64,000 bases of DNA from Moheibacter sediminis (GTDB taxonomy: Bacteria > Bacteroidota > Bacteroidia > Flavobacteriales > Weeksellaceae), in the NCBI RefSeq assembly GCF_900176425.1, contig NZ_FWXS01000004.1:186001-250000 (forward strand), written 5' to 3'. Position numbers and translations under genes: made by a program. The notes under the pieces were generated by a model that worked only from the letters and a program-made list of their open reading frames with translations, was not told the origin of the DNA and did not search any database. Every line of letters begins with the position of its first letter. Position 1 is the stretch's first letter. This document shows positions 52,649-60,679 of this stretch, piece by piece.

Positions 52649-53983
52649 TTATCTTTTCATCAGTTTCGAAGAGTTTGTATTTCCTTTTTTATCTTTGACT
52701 TGAATCATGTAAATACCATTTGCCAGAAAAGAAATATTCATTTCCTGAAAGTCATTTTTGATGGTTTGAACTAATTTCCCTTTTATATCAAAGATTTTTA
52801 TTTCTTCAATTTCATTAAAATTTTCAATTGAAATTTCTGTATGGGTAGGATTTGGATAAATTTTAAATTTAGAGTTCTCATTTGTAATTACATCTTCCGT
52901 ACTTAACGGAGCTGCTGCACATTCGACTCCTGAAATCAAACCATAAACTGTGTTGTAAACCAAATCTTCACCATAAGTCGTCAAAGTATTGAACACCCCG
53001 TTGGTAGTCATCACACGCGCATTGCAATCTTGTGTATATGCCCAAGCTAACCAGCCTATGTTTCGTTCGCAAGACTTCGTCAATATAGTTGAATAGTCCA
53101 AAGCATGCGAACAAGAACCGCTCACGTCTTGGCGACTGGCCACTTCACCCAATAAAAACGGAACATTTTTAGCGGCGATTTCATCGAGTTTGGTTTCAAT
53201 TGCAGCCGTGTTGGGTGCGTAAGCGTACCAATAAGTATGTGCTGAAAAGATAAGATTGTGTTCGGGGTCAGTATCTTGGATGCTTTCTGAAATGCTCAAA
53301 AGTTCAGTGGAGGACATTCCACAATCAGGTGCATCAATCATAATGGGAACTTCTACACCCAATTGTCTGATTTCATGAATCAAAGTAGAATAATTCGTTT
53401 CAAAAATGTTCATTGCCTGCGTAGAATTGTTCGTCCAATACGCATATCCGAATTCGTTGGCAAGATTGATAATGAGGTATTCTTTGTTTTCTTCAATTAA
53501 ATTTAAAACTGCTTCGCTTTTCCACCAATTCTTTACTACAGTATTGAAATAATCCCAATTGTTGGAACAAGTAATTCTATATGCGATTACATTTCCATTG
53601 TTGTCATACAAATTGGGGTCATGTAATTCTAAAATGGGAATCATTCCTTTTTCATGAGAATACCTGAGGATTTCGCTCAGCGTACCGTCGTTCACATATC
53701 CGTCAACTGTGCCCGGCGTTATGTTATCCATCCAATGCACACCATTTGTGTACCAAGGAATGCGGATAGCATTTGCACCAGTTTTGGCGGCTTCATCGAT
53801 TTTAAATTTGTAATCTGCAGGGTCATCCAATGTGTCCCAGCCTTCATCTATGATGGGATAATTGATTCCTCTGAGCGTAATTTTTTGTCCGTCGGAAGTA
53901 TAAAGATCTTTTCCTTCCACATACATCGTTTGTGCGAAATTGAGCAGCGGAAGAAGCATAAAAAGTAGAAGTGATTTTTTCAT
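52649..53983 (-). CDS. secreted GH5-type glycoside hydrolase with T9SS sorting domain
   Basis: 444 residues. Signal peptide MKKSLLLFMLLPLLNFAQ. The catalytic (beta/alpha)8 domain spans about 22-345: GINYPI, AIRIPWYTNG, ILELHDPN, acid/base Glu177 in NLANEFGYAYW, HTYW and nucleophile Glu280 in FLLGEVASR. This fits clan GH-A, family 5, often mannanase or endoglucanase. The C-terminal segment from about 372 (KFKIYPNPTHTEISI ... LANGIYMIQVKD ... SSKLMKR) is a type A T9SS sorting domain. The gene is 30 nt downstream of the LytTR regulator and probably part of that operon. Specificity cannot be assigned. Confidence 0.92.
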   Translation of the reverse strand: MKKSLLLFMLLPLLNFAQTMYVEGKDLYTSDGQKITLRGINYPIIDEGWDTLDDPADYKFKIDEAAKTGANAIRIPWYTNGVHWMDNITPGTVDGYVNDGTLSEILRYSHEKGMIPILELHDPNLYDNNGNVIAYRITCSNNWDYFNTVVKNWWKSEAVLNLIEENKEYLIINLANEFGYAYWTNNSTQAMNIFETNYSTLIHEIRQLGVEVPIMIDAPDCGMSSTELLSISESIQDTDPEHNLIFSAHTYWYAYAPNTAAIETKLDEIAAKNVPFLLGEVASRQDVSGSCSHALDYSTILTKSCERNIGWLAWAYTQDCNARVMTTNGVFNTLTTYGEDLVYNTVYGLISGVECAAAPLSTEDVITNENSKFKIYPNPTHTEISIENFNEIEEIKIFDIKGKLVQTIKNDFQEMNISFLANGIYMIQVKDKKGNTNSSKLMKR

Positions 53984-54013
53984 TTTGTTTAAATTTTAAG
54001 TTTAATATTTAGA

Positions 54014-54754
54014 TTAAATTTTCTTGAATAAATTCAGAAATTCCTGTTTTTTGTTTCTGCTTAATACGATTGATTTGTCGTTTTGCATAATCAGTTCTCC
54101 GCCTTCTCCACGGATGTATTGTTTGATGAAATTTAAATTGACAAGGTTGGATTTGTGGGAACGGAAAAATAATGGATTGTCCTGTAAAACTTCCTCGAAA
54201 TTAGATAGAGATTTACTGACAAGATGCTGGTAGCCGTCATTCATAAATACGTGCGTATAAGAACCATCTGCCTCAAAATACATGATATCTTTGATTTTTA
54301 TAAACACCAATCCCTTGTGCGTGGAAAGTGCAAGTGTCTCGGACATTTGGCTGATGTTGAATTGACTCAATTGTGCAATTTGTTCGCTCGAAGTAAAAAT
54401 ATCATTCGTTAAATATTTGTCAAGCGCATTGCGCAATTCATCGGAATCAATAGGTTTTAAAAGATAATCCAATGCATTTATTTTCAAAGCTTTGATAGCA
54501 TATTGGTCATAAGCGGTGGTAAAAATAACTTTGAAGTGTAAATCTTCAAATTGCTGCAACAATTCAAATCCATTGAGAATAGGCATTTCGATATCGAGCA
54601 AAAGCAGGTCCGGTTTTTTCTCATCTATGATTGCCTTTGCTTTGGAACTGTCCTGAATCGTGTCGAGAATTTCTACATCTTCAAATTTCTGAAGCAAATG
54701 TTTCAATGTGATGATGGCGTGTTTTTCGTCATCGACTATTATAACTTTAATCAT
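54014..54754 (-). CDS. LytTR-type response regulator
   Basis: 246 residues. Receiver with DDE at 8-10, phospho-acceptor Asp54 in LLLLDIEMP, TTAYDQYA and Lys in YLLKPIDSDE. The C-terminal LytTR DNA-binding domain (about 145-246) has IMYFEADGSYTHVFMNDG and FFRSHKSNLVNLNFIKQYIRG. Start overlaps the kinase stop by 8 nt (ATGATTAA), so the two are translationally coupled. Regulates unknown targets, the adjacent GH5 gene being the obvious candidate. Confidence 0.95.
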   Translation of the reverse strand: MIKVIIVDDEKHAIITLKHLLQKFEDVEILDTIQDSSKAKAIIDEKKPDLLLLDIEMPILNGFELLQQFEDLHFKVIFTTAYDQYAIKALKINALDYLLKPIDSDELRNALDKYLTNDIFTSSEQIAQLSQFNISQMSETLALSTHKGLVFIKIKDIMYFEADGSYTHVFMNDGYQHLVSKSLSNFEEVLQDNPLFFRSHKSNLVNLNFIKQYIRGEGGELIMQNDKSIVLSRNKKQEFLNLFKKI

Positions 54755-57707
54755 TTTCTTTGAGTTTTAGTGTTATGATAATTTGTGTGCCGGCAGAAGT
54801 TTCGTCTGCGTCGTATAAATCGTTGATTTCAACTGAATTATTTGGATCTAAAGTTTTCAAACGTTCAGTTGTGATTTCAATTCCATAGGATTTGTGCTGA
54901 GTTTGTTCCTTTTTTAATTTTCTGCTGGCTTCGCGCCCTATGCCGTTGTCCTGAACGATAATTTGCAAAGTTTCGTCATCGATTTCATTGACGATAACTT
55001 CCAGTAAACCTTTATCAGTTCTATTTCTCAAGCCGTGCCAGATCGCATTTTCTGTAAAGGGCTGAATGATCAGCGGCGGAATTTGCAGGTATTCGCTGTC
55101 AATGTTGGGATCGATTTTGAATTTATAATCAAATGAATGTTCCAATCGCGCAGATTCCAGTTCCAGATAGAGTTTCAGCGTCTGCATTTCTTTTTTGAGG
55201 GAAATCATTTCATGTTTGGAATTGTCCAAAATGTTGCGCATCAATTTAGAAAAAGTGGTGAGGTAAGCACTTGCTGTTTCAGATTCATTTTGAATGATGT
55301 AACTGTTTATTGAATTCAAAGTATTGAACAAAAAGTGAGGGTTCATCTGCGAACGAAGTGTCTGCATTTCAGCTTCTTTGATCCTTCTCAGGTATTTTTG
55401 TTCTTTCTCTTTTCTTTTCCATAAATATCTGTTGATCAAAAATATAATTGCAAATAAAGTCGTCAGTAAAAGCGCATAAAACAAATTGGATTTTGTAAAT
55501 GGCGGATGCGCTAAAATGCTAATATTTAAATTTTTAGATTGAATGTTGCCTAAGTTGTCCCAAGCTTCAATCGTGATATCATAACTTCCCGGCTGGATGT
55601 GGTTGAGTGAGAGTTCAGGATTATTTCCCAGCTCATGCCAGTTTTTTTCATCTGAAAATTTATACCTGAAATTTACTTTTTCCGAATCTAAAAATGACAA
55701 ATCACTGAAATTCAATATCAATTCTCTTTCATCTTTTTGCAATTCGATGTGGTGTGAATTGATACTTCTTGATTCGCCATTAACTTTGATTTGTACTAAT
55801 TTGAGACGTTGGGTAAGTTGTGTTTTTAATAAATTTTCGGTCTCGATGATGACCATTCCGCCTTCAATTCCCAACGCGATTTTTCCGTCATTCAATTCAT
55901 AAAATGAATGAAGCGTAAAATTGGAAGGCAAGCCGTCGATTTGTGTAATTCTGACCACTTTGTCGATGTCTTTTCGGTAAATGTGCAATCCTTCACTGGT
56001 TGCGAAATACACATTTCCTTTGCTGTCTTCAGCGATTCCGCGCAAGTGGGTGTCAGCAATTTCATAGCTGTGGATATCTACTTTCTGGATGATTTTTCCA
56101 TTTCCATCGGTTCGGTTCCAACCGCCATAAGCTGTAAAAAGGAGTGAATTTTCATTTCCCAAACCTGTTTTGGTAAAGTAATCTCCGACAAATTTTCCTT
56201 TGTCCGGATTGATTTCTTTTTTAGAAACATCTATAAATTCATTGTTTGCCGGGTCGTAATAGCAAATACCATAACTTTTTGGCATCCAGCCGGCAAGCCA
56301 GATTCTGTTGGATTTATCAATCACAACGTCCTGCCATTGATTGTCAGCCCAAAATTCAGGTTTGTTGTTGATGGGCTCGTCTATTTTTTCTAAACTTGGC
56401 CAACGGTAACGCTGAATTTCATGGGAAAGAAAAACAATCCACAATTCATTTTGTGGTGTAATAATCGTTTTTACAATTTGACTTTGAATAGAAAGATCTT
56501 TCAGAGGTAAATTGATAAATACATTGTTTTTCAGTATTTTAATTTCTTTTGTTCCTGAAAGAAACAATTGATTTGCTGAAAAATTTAAACTTGAATACTC
56601 AAAATTTGCTGAAGGATTGAATGGCTGCAATCCGTTTTTGTTCAAAGTTCCCAACATTCCTTTGGCATCGATCATCCAGATTGTATTTTGATTGTCTTGT
56701 GCAATTGAAACAACCGGAGCATTTCTTTCATTAAAAGTATAAATTGAAATAGCTGGATTTACAGGCAAAAGTTTTATCAATCCTTTGGAAGTTGAAAGCC
56801 AAATGATATGCGTTTTCGGGTCATACGTCAGATGGTTAATCGTTTGATCTATTGACGAATAAATGAGATGATAAGTATTGTTTTTAGAAAGATAAACAGA
56901 ATGAATTCCATGCAATGCCAAGCCCTCAGAAGTTTCTTCAAATCCGGTAATCATTTGATTATCAGGTAGTGACTTTAAATTAATTAATTCATTCGTTATG
57001 GGATTGATTTGAAATATTTTACCTTGAGAAGTGGAAAGCAGGACTTTTCCGTTGCTTAATTTTTTGATAGATTGAAACGAAGTATTTTTGAAATTAGAAT
57101 ACGGATAAGGTTTCAGTTCTTTTGCATTTTCTTTCCAAACCCAAAGTCCGTTTTTTGCGGCAATCCAAATTTCTCCATTTGCCGTTTCTATAATTCCTGT
57201 TTCCGGATCCAAATGTTTGTTTCCGGGAATTAATGAAAAAGAAATTACTTTCTTAGTTATTGGATCGTAGTATTTTACATTTTCAAAATCAGTTCCCCAA
57301 ATCCTTTTTTTGGAATCTATAAAAAGATTATTGAACTGGTCATTGTTGGGATTACTGTCGGTGTAAATATTTTTAACCAGAATTTCAGGTATATCATTTA
57401 TTTGGTGGATTTTACAAAGACCGTCTGTATTGAAATAAAAGAAAAAATTATCATTTTCAATAAAGCTTCCGATGATAGTTTGGACTGTCGCGTGGTTTTG
57501 AAATCGATAACCGTCATAAAGAGAAATTCCTCTTTGCGTCGATAAATAAAGTTCTCCGCTTTTTGAAATTGCTGTAGAAAGGATGTTGTCAGAATTTAAT
57601 CCATTTTTGATGGAATAATTATAATCCATGTATTTTTTCTGCCCAGAAACCGAAATCAGAACAATCAAAAATGCCAGACAATAAATTACTTTTTGCAGAG
57701 AATACAT
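54747..57707 (-). CDS. two-component propeller sensor histidine kinase (LytS-like)
   Basis: 986 residues. Signal/anchor at the N-terminus, about 14 periplasmic beta-propeller blades (residues about 30-640, e.g. WIAAKNGLWVWKE, IIWLSTSKGLIKL, GNVYFATSEGLHI), a Y_Y_Y domain (about 645-735), a transmembrane helix near 745-765 and a cytoplasmic HisK with His791 in QMNPHFLFNTLNSI, then an ATPase domain (GLRNRTDKG, DNGIGREAS). This is the split, non-hybrid relative of the Bacteroides polysaccharide sensors. Ligand: unknown, likely a glycan fragment given the GH5 downstream. Own minus-7 box at 57725. Confidence 0.94.
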   Translation of the reverse strand: MYSLQKVIYCLAFLIVLISVSGQKKYMDYNYSIKNGLNSDNILSTAISKSGELYLSTQRGISLYDGYRFQNHATVQTIIGSFIENDNFFFYFNTDGLCKIHQINDIPEILVKNIYTDSNPNNDQFNNLFIDSKKRIWGTDFENVKYYDPITKKVISFSLIPGNKHLDPETGIIETANGEIWIAAKNGLWVWKENAKELKPYPYSNFKNTSFQSIKKLSNGKVLLSTSQGKIFQINPITNELINLKSLPDNQMITGFEETSEGLALHGIHSVYLSKNNTYHLIYSSIDQTINHLTYDPKTHIIWLSTSKGLIKLLPVNPAISIYTFNERNAPVVSIAQDNQNTIWMIDAKGMLGTLNKNGLQPFNPSANFEYSSLNFSANQLFLSGTKEIKILKNNVFINLPLKDLSIQSQIVKTIITPQNELWIVFLSHEIQRYRWPSLEKIDEPINNKPEFWADNQWQDVVIDKSNRIWLAGWMPKSYGICYYDPANNEFIDVSKKEINPDKGKFVGDYFTKTGLGNENSLLFTAYGGWNRTDGNGKIIQKVDIHSYEIADTHLRGIAEDSKGNVYFATSEGLHIYRKDIDKVVRITQIDGLPSNFTLHSFYELNDGKIALGIEGGMVIIETENLLKTQLTQRLKLVQIKVNGESRSINSHHIELQKDERELILNFSDLSFLDSEKVNFRYKFSDEKNWHELGNNPELSLNHIQPGSYDITIEAWDNLGNIQSKNLNISILAHPPFTKSNLFYALLLTTLFAIIFLINRYLWKRKEKEQKYLRRIKEAEMQTLRSQMNPHFLFNTLNSINSYIIQNESETASAYLTTFSKLMRNILDNSKHEMISLKKEMQTLKLYLELESARLEHSFDYKFKIDPNIDSEYLQIPPLIIQPFTENAIWHGLRNRTDKGLLEVIVNEIDDETLQIIVQDNGIGREASRKLKKEQTQHKSYGIEITTERLKTLDPNNSVEINDLYDADETSAGTQIIITLKLKEND

Positions 57708-57724
57708 TTAAAATTACTTACATA

Positions 57725-57732
57725 CAAAACTA
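57725..57732 (-). promoter_or_regulatory. minus-7 box (TAGTTTTG) for propeller kinase operon
   Basis: Minus-strand TAGTTTTG, 17 nt upstream of the kinase ATG; matches TAnnTTTG. Confidence 0.45.
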
Positions 57733-57804
57733 CACAAGTAAGGTAAGTAATTTTATTCTATTTTATGAAATGCGGAATTTGATTCTTGAAATGCAATTTT
57801 ATGC

Positions 57805-57835
57805 AAAAAAAAGACCGGAGCATTTCTCTGGTCTT
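57805..57835 (-). terminator. terminator after ilvE
   Basis: Minus strand: AAGACCAGAG pairs with CTCCGGTCTT (one G-U) around a 5-nt loop, followed by six further T. Lies 27 nt after the ilvE stop. Confidence 0.85.
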
Positions 57836-57861
57836 TCTATTAAGTATAATTTTTTCTGAAA

Positions 57862-58932
57862 TTAAGCTTCAACAAGATTTTCTTCAACTTTTAATCTCCA
57901 GCCGAATGGATCTTCGCTGATACCCATTTGTAAATCAACCAATTTCTTTTTAAGAATTTTACCATAGCTTTCAGTTTCCGGCAAATCTTCCAATTCCAAA
58001 CGCTCGCTGGCATAACCAACTGCAACATAATTGTTTACCACAACTGCAGTTCCGACGCCAAAAACTTCTTTTAATTGTCCGTTTTTGTGAGCCGTATGCA
58101 TTTCTTCAACAGTTACTTTTCTAACTTCTACATCGATTCCTTCAGCTTTTGCCAATTCGATCATGCTTCTTCTTGTAACGCCGTCCAAAATTCTTTCAGA
58201 AGTTGGCGCCGTGATTAATTTGTCGTTGATTCTCACAAAAACGTTCATCGTTCCTGCTTCTTCAATGAAAGTATGCGTTGCATCGTCCGTCCAGATTACC
58301 TGGTCATATCCTTCTTCACGTGCCAAATGTGTCGGATAAAAAGAACCTGCGTAGTTTCCTGCAGCTTTTGCAAATCCAACTCCACCGTTTGCTGCACGGC
58401 TGTAACGGTCTGCTACCTTTACAGAAAGCGGTTTGTTGTAATAATTAGGTGCAACGGCAGTCAAGATTGCAAATAAATATTCATTTGAAGAGCGTGCTGT
58501 AATTGCTTCTTCCGTAGCGAACATGACAGGTCTTAAATACAAAGACATTCCATAAGTAGATGGAACCCATTGTCTGTCCAAGTCAATCAATGCTTTCAAA
58601 CCATCCATGAAAATTTCTTCAGGGATTTGAGGCATATCAAGACGTTCTGCTGATTTATTAAGTCTTTCTAAATTTTTATCAGGTCTGAAAAGATAAACGT
58701 CACCCGTTTCTCCTTTGTAAGCTTTCATTCCTTCGAAGATTCCTTGTCCGTAATGACCAACTGAGATAGCAGGTGTAAAGTCTAATTTTCCGTAAGGTTT
58801 TATGATAGGTTCGCTCCATTTTCCATCTTTGTACCACGATAAAAGCATGTGGTCTGCAAAAGCAGTTCCAAATGTTGTGATGTCAAAAACATCAGGAGTA
58901 AATCTTGATTCTTTGATTTTTTCAATAACCAT
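57862..58932 (-). CDS. ilvE: branched-chain amino-acid aminotransferase
   Basis: 356 residues, fold-type IV PLP aminotransferase. Seen: GQGIFEGMKAYKG, YLRPVMFATEEAI, GFAKAAGNYAGS with the PLP lysine, DQVIWTDDATHTFIEEAGTMN and GVTRRSMIELAKAEGI. It catalyses the reversible transamination of leucine, isoleucine and valine. Length matches the long eukaryote-like (BCAT class I) form common in Bacteroidota. It stands alone with a minus-7 box upstream and a terminator downstream. Confidence 0.95.
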   Translation of the reverse strand: MVIEKIKESRFTPDVFDITTFGTAFADHMLLSWYKDGKWSEPIIKPYGKLDFTPAISVGHYGQGIFEGMKAYKGETGDVYLFRPDKNLERLNKSAERLDMPQIPEEIFMDGLKALIDLDRQWVPSTYGMSLYLRPVMFATEEAITARSSNEYLFAILTAVAPNYYNKPLSVKVADRYSRAANGGVGFAKAAGNYAGSFYPTHLAREEGYDQVIWTDDATHTFIEEAGTMNVFVRINDKLITAPTSERILDGVTRRSMIELAKAEGIDVEVRKVTVEEMHTAHKNGQLKEVFGVGTAVVVNNYVAVGYASERLELEDLPETESYGKILKKKLVDLQMGISEDPFGWRLKVEENLVEA

Positions 58933-58963
58933 AACTTTTGTTTATTTATGTGTTTGCGTTCGG

Positions 58964-58971
58964 CAAAGATA
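58964..58971 (-). promoter_or_regulatory. minus-7 box (TATCTTTG) for ilvE
   Basis: Minus-strand TATCTTTG, 31 nt before the ilvE ATG. Confidence 0.45.
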
Positions 58972-59016
58972 CTCATAATAATTCAAGTCGGGCAATCAGC
59001 GAGTTTTAAATTGTCG

Positions 59017-59024
59017 TATTTTTG
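59017..59024 (+). promoter_or_regulatory. minus-7 box (TATTTTTG) abutting mnmD start
   Basis: TATTTTTG then AAC then the ATG, a gap of three bases; leaderless candidate. Confidence 0.5.
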
Positions 59025-59027
59025 AAC

Positions 59028-59723
59028 ATGTTTTACCGGAAAATTATCCCCACGGACGATGGCTCATCCACGATTTTTATTCCCGAATGGAATGAATCTT
59101 ATCATTCGCGACACGGTGCGATTCAAGAGGCTTATCATGTTTTTATAAAAAATGGATTGGATTTAATTCAGCATGAAAATGAGGTGTCCATTTTGGAGAT
59201 CGGATTTGGAACCGGACTCAATTCTTTGATTACTTTGTGCGAATCGATTCGTAGAAATTTGAAAATAAATTATTCAGGAATTGAGAAATATCCGGTTTTG
59301 AAAGATGAATTTTCCATTTTGAATTATCCGAAATCTTTGAAAGAATTTAATGCTGAATTGAATTTTTCTGAAAATGAATTAATTCAGTTTTACAATGAAT
59401 TGATGAAAGCTGATTGGGAAAAGGAAATTTCAATTTCACCAGAATTTAATTTAACCAAAATTCAGGCAGATTTTTTGGATTATGAATTTACGGAAAACCA
59501 GTTTGATTTGATTTATTTTGATGCATTCGGAGCAAGAGTTCAACCTGAATTGTGGACTGAAATTTTATTTGAAAAATTATTCAAATCATTAAAATCAGGC
59601 GGAGTTCTAACCACGTATTCAGCTAAAGGAAGCGTGAGAAGAGCTTTGATTGCAGTGGGATTCCAAGTCGAAAAAACGCCCGGCCCTCCAGGAAAACGCG
59701 AAATGTTAGTTGCAAGAAAATAA
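59028..59723 (+). CDS. mnmD: tRNA U34 methyltransferase MnmD
   Basis: 231 residues from the ATG at 59028; a TTG two codons earlier is part of the promoter box. FIPEWNESYHSRHGAIQEAYHVF is the family signature, followed by the SAM-binding ILEIGFGTGLNSL and LIYFDAFGARVQPELW. It matches the methyltransferase half of MnmC without the oxidase domain, as in many Bacteroidota. It would methylate the aminomethyl group of nm5(s2)U34 in tRNA. mnmE and mnmG are not here. Confidence 0.92.
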   Translation: MFYRKIIPTDDGSSTIFIPEWNESYHSRHGAIQEAYHVFIKNGLDLIQHENEVSILEIGFGTGLNSLITLCESIRRNLKINYSGIEKYPVLKDEFSILNYPKSLKEFNAELNFSENELIQFYNELMKADWEKEISISPEFNLTKIQADFLDYEFTENQFDLIYFDAFGARVQPELWTEILFEKLFKSLKSGGVLTTYSAKGSVRRALIAVGFQVEKTPGPPGKREMLVARK

Positions 59724-59726
59724 AAG

Positions 59727-59754
59727 CGAATTACGAACCTCGAACCTCGAAAAA
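59727..59754. repeat. heptanucleotide repeat (CGAANNN) x 4
   Basis: Four consecutive 7-mers beginning CGAA: CGAATTA, CGAACCT, CGAACCT, CGAAAAA. They occupy the mnmD-NUDIX gap almost completely. Same period as the arrays at 34476 and 60605 but with a different sequence. Confidence 0.7.
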
Positions 59755-59755
59755 T

Positions 59756-60166
59756 ATGAAACCATTCAATGTCAGAGTTTATGGATTGCTCATCCACGAA
59801 AATAAAATCCTCATCATCCGCGAACCTTTTGCGGGAACAATCATAGATAAATTTCCCGGTGGCGGACTCGAGTACGGAGAAGGTTTGATTGATTGTCTGA
59901 AGCGTGAATTCATGGAAGAACTAAACCTTGAAGTGGAGATAGAAAGTCATTTTTACACACAAGATTTCTTTTTGGCTTCGCGATTCGATGACGCTGAACA
60001 AATTATTATGATTTATTATAAAATCAAAGCAAATGACATGTCAAAATTGGTTGTAATTGACCAGGATATTCAGGAACTGATTTGGAAAGATTTGAGTGAA
60101 TTATCGCCCGAAGATTTGACTTTACCAACCGATAAATTGGTTGTGGAAATGTTGTTGAATAAATAA
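59756..60166 (+). CDS. NUDIX hydrolase
   Basis: 136 residues with a complete Nudix box in GGGLEYGEGLIDCLKREFMEELNL (written: GG, then x5 E, x7 REF, x2 EE). The family hydrolyses nucleoside diphosphates linked to another moiety; substrate unknown. ATG is 33 nt after mnmD, the gap filled by heptamer repeats. No obvious own promoter, so it may be read with mnmD. Confidence 0.9.
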   Translation: MKPFNVRVYGLLIHENKILIIREPFAGTIIDKFPGGGLEYGEGLIDCLKREFMEELNLEVEIESHFYTQDFFLASRFDDAEQIIMIYYKIKANDMSKLVVIDQDIQELIWKDLSELSPEDLTLPTDKLVVEMLLNK

Positions 60167-60172
60167 ACGTAC

Positions 60173-60222
60173 GTCATTCAGCGTAAAGAAGAACCCTTAG
60201 ATTTCCCCTTTTTCGAAATGAC
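60173..60222. repeat. dispersed intergenic element, copy 2, with GTCATT/AATGAC ends
   Basis: The 50-bp segment starts GTCATTC and ends AAATGAC, i.e. has complementary ends. Its right 29 bp matches 28888-28916 at 21 of 29 positions. It lies in the convergent gap between NUDIX and the small gene at 60232. Resembles degenerate members of the widespread GTCATTCNGAGCG-type intergenic repeats. Confidence 0.45.
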
Positions 60223-60231
60223 ATTTATGAA

Positions 60232-60588
60232 TTAGAAAAGCTCTCTATCCTCAAAATACTGAATGATAGCTTGTTTCATGAGCAAAGATTGTTCATTGGC
60301 TTTCAATTCAGGAAGCGGTTCAAGGAATTCAAACTGAGGCCAGCCGTCTTTGTCCAGACCATCAAAACGATAATATCCAAAAGGTTCCAAAATACGGCAA
60401 ACGGCAATGTGCAAAAGATTCAATTTATCGTCTTTTTTGAAACGTTTTTTTCCTTTGCCTAATTCCTGTACGCCAATCAGGAAAAGCATTGTATCGATAT
60501 CAGGCGTTTCGCCATCGGTAAAATTTTCTGCAAAAAACTGCTCTATCAGCTGCCATTTTTCTTTTGAAGTCAAAAGTGAATTGCTCAT
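60232..60588 (-). CDS. conserved small protein of unknown function
   Basis: 118 residues. Predicted helical, acidic: KEKWQLIEQFFAENFTDGETPDIDTMLFLIGVQELG, then KKRFKKDDKLNLLHIAVCRILEPFGYYRFDGLDKDGWPQFEFLEPLP. No signal peptide, membrane segment or known motif. Layout looks like a Bacteroidota-conserved cytoplasmic protein, but I do not recognise the family. Its ATG lies four bases after a minus-7 box, so it may be translated without a leader. Confidence 0.7.
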   Translation of the reverse strand: MSNSLLTSKEKWQLIEQFFAENFTDGETPDIDTMLFLIGVQELGKGKKRFKKDDKLNLLHIAVCRILEPFGYYRFDGLDKDGWPQFEFLEPLPELKANEQSLLMKQAIIQYFEDRELF

Positions 60589-60592
60589 GCGG

Positions 60593-60600
60593 CAAAGTTA
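60593..60600 (-). promoter_or_regulatory. minus-7 box (TAACTTTG) abutting the 60588 start
   Basis: Minus strand: TAACTTTG, then CCGC, then ATG. The box is identical to that of idi, with the same 4-nt gap. Confidence 0.5.
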
Positions 60601-60604
60601 CGAC

Positions 60605-60639
60605 AAGAGTTTAAAGTTTAAAGTTCAATGTTCAAAGTT
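60605..60639. repeat. heptanucleotide repeat (TAAAGTT-like) x 5
   Basis: Five consecutive 7-mers: AAGAGTT, TAAAGTT, TAAAGTT, CAATGTT, CAAAGTT, each ending GTT. Located in the divergent gap between the small gene and the nuclease gene. Confidence 0.75.
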
Positions 60640-60679
60640 TTTTGAGAGCGCAAAATCTATTTTTTCTATTTTTACACAC

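Noticed and set aside
60407-60679. Long N-terminal extension of the AddB-like nuclease
   Set aside because: The frame runs antisense through the 60232-60588 gene and has no domain; the ATG at 60680 is the natural start.
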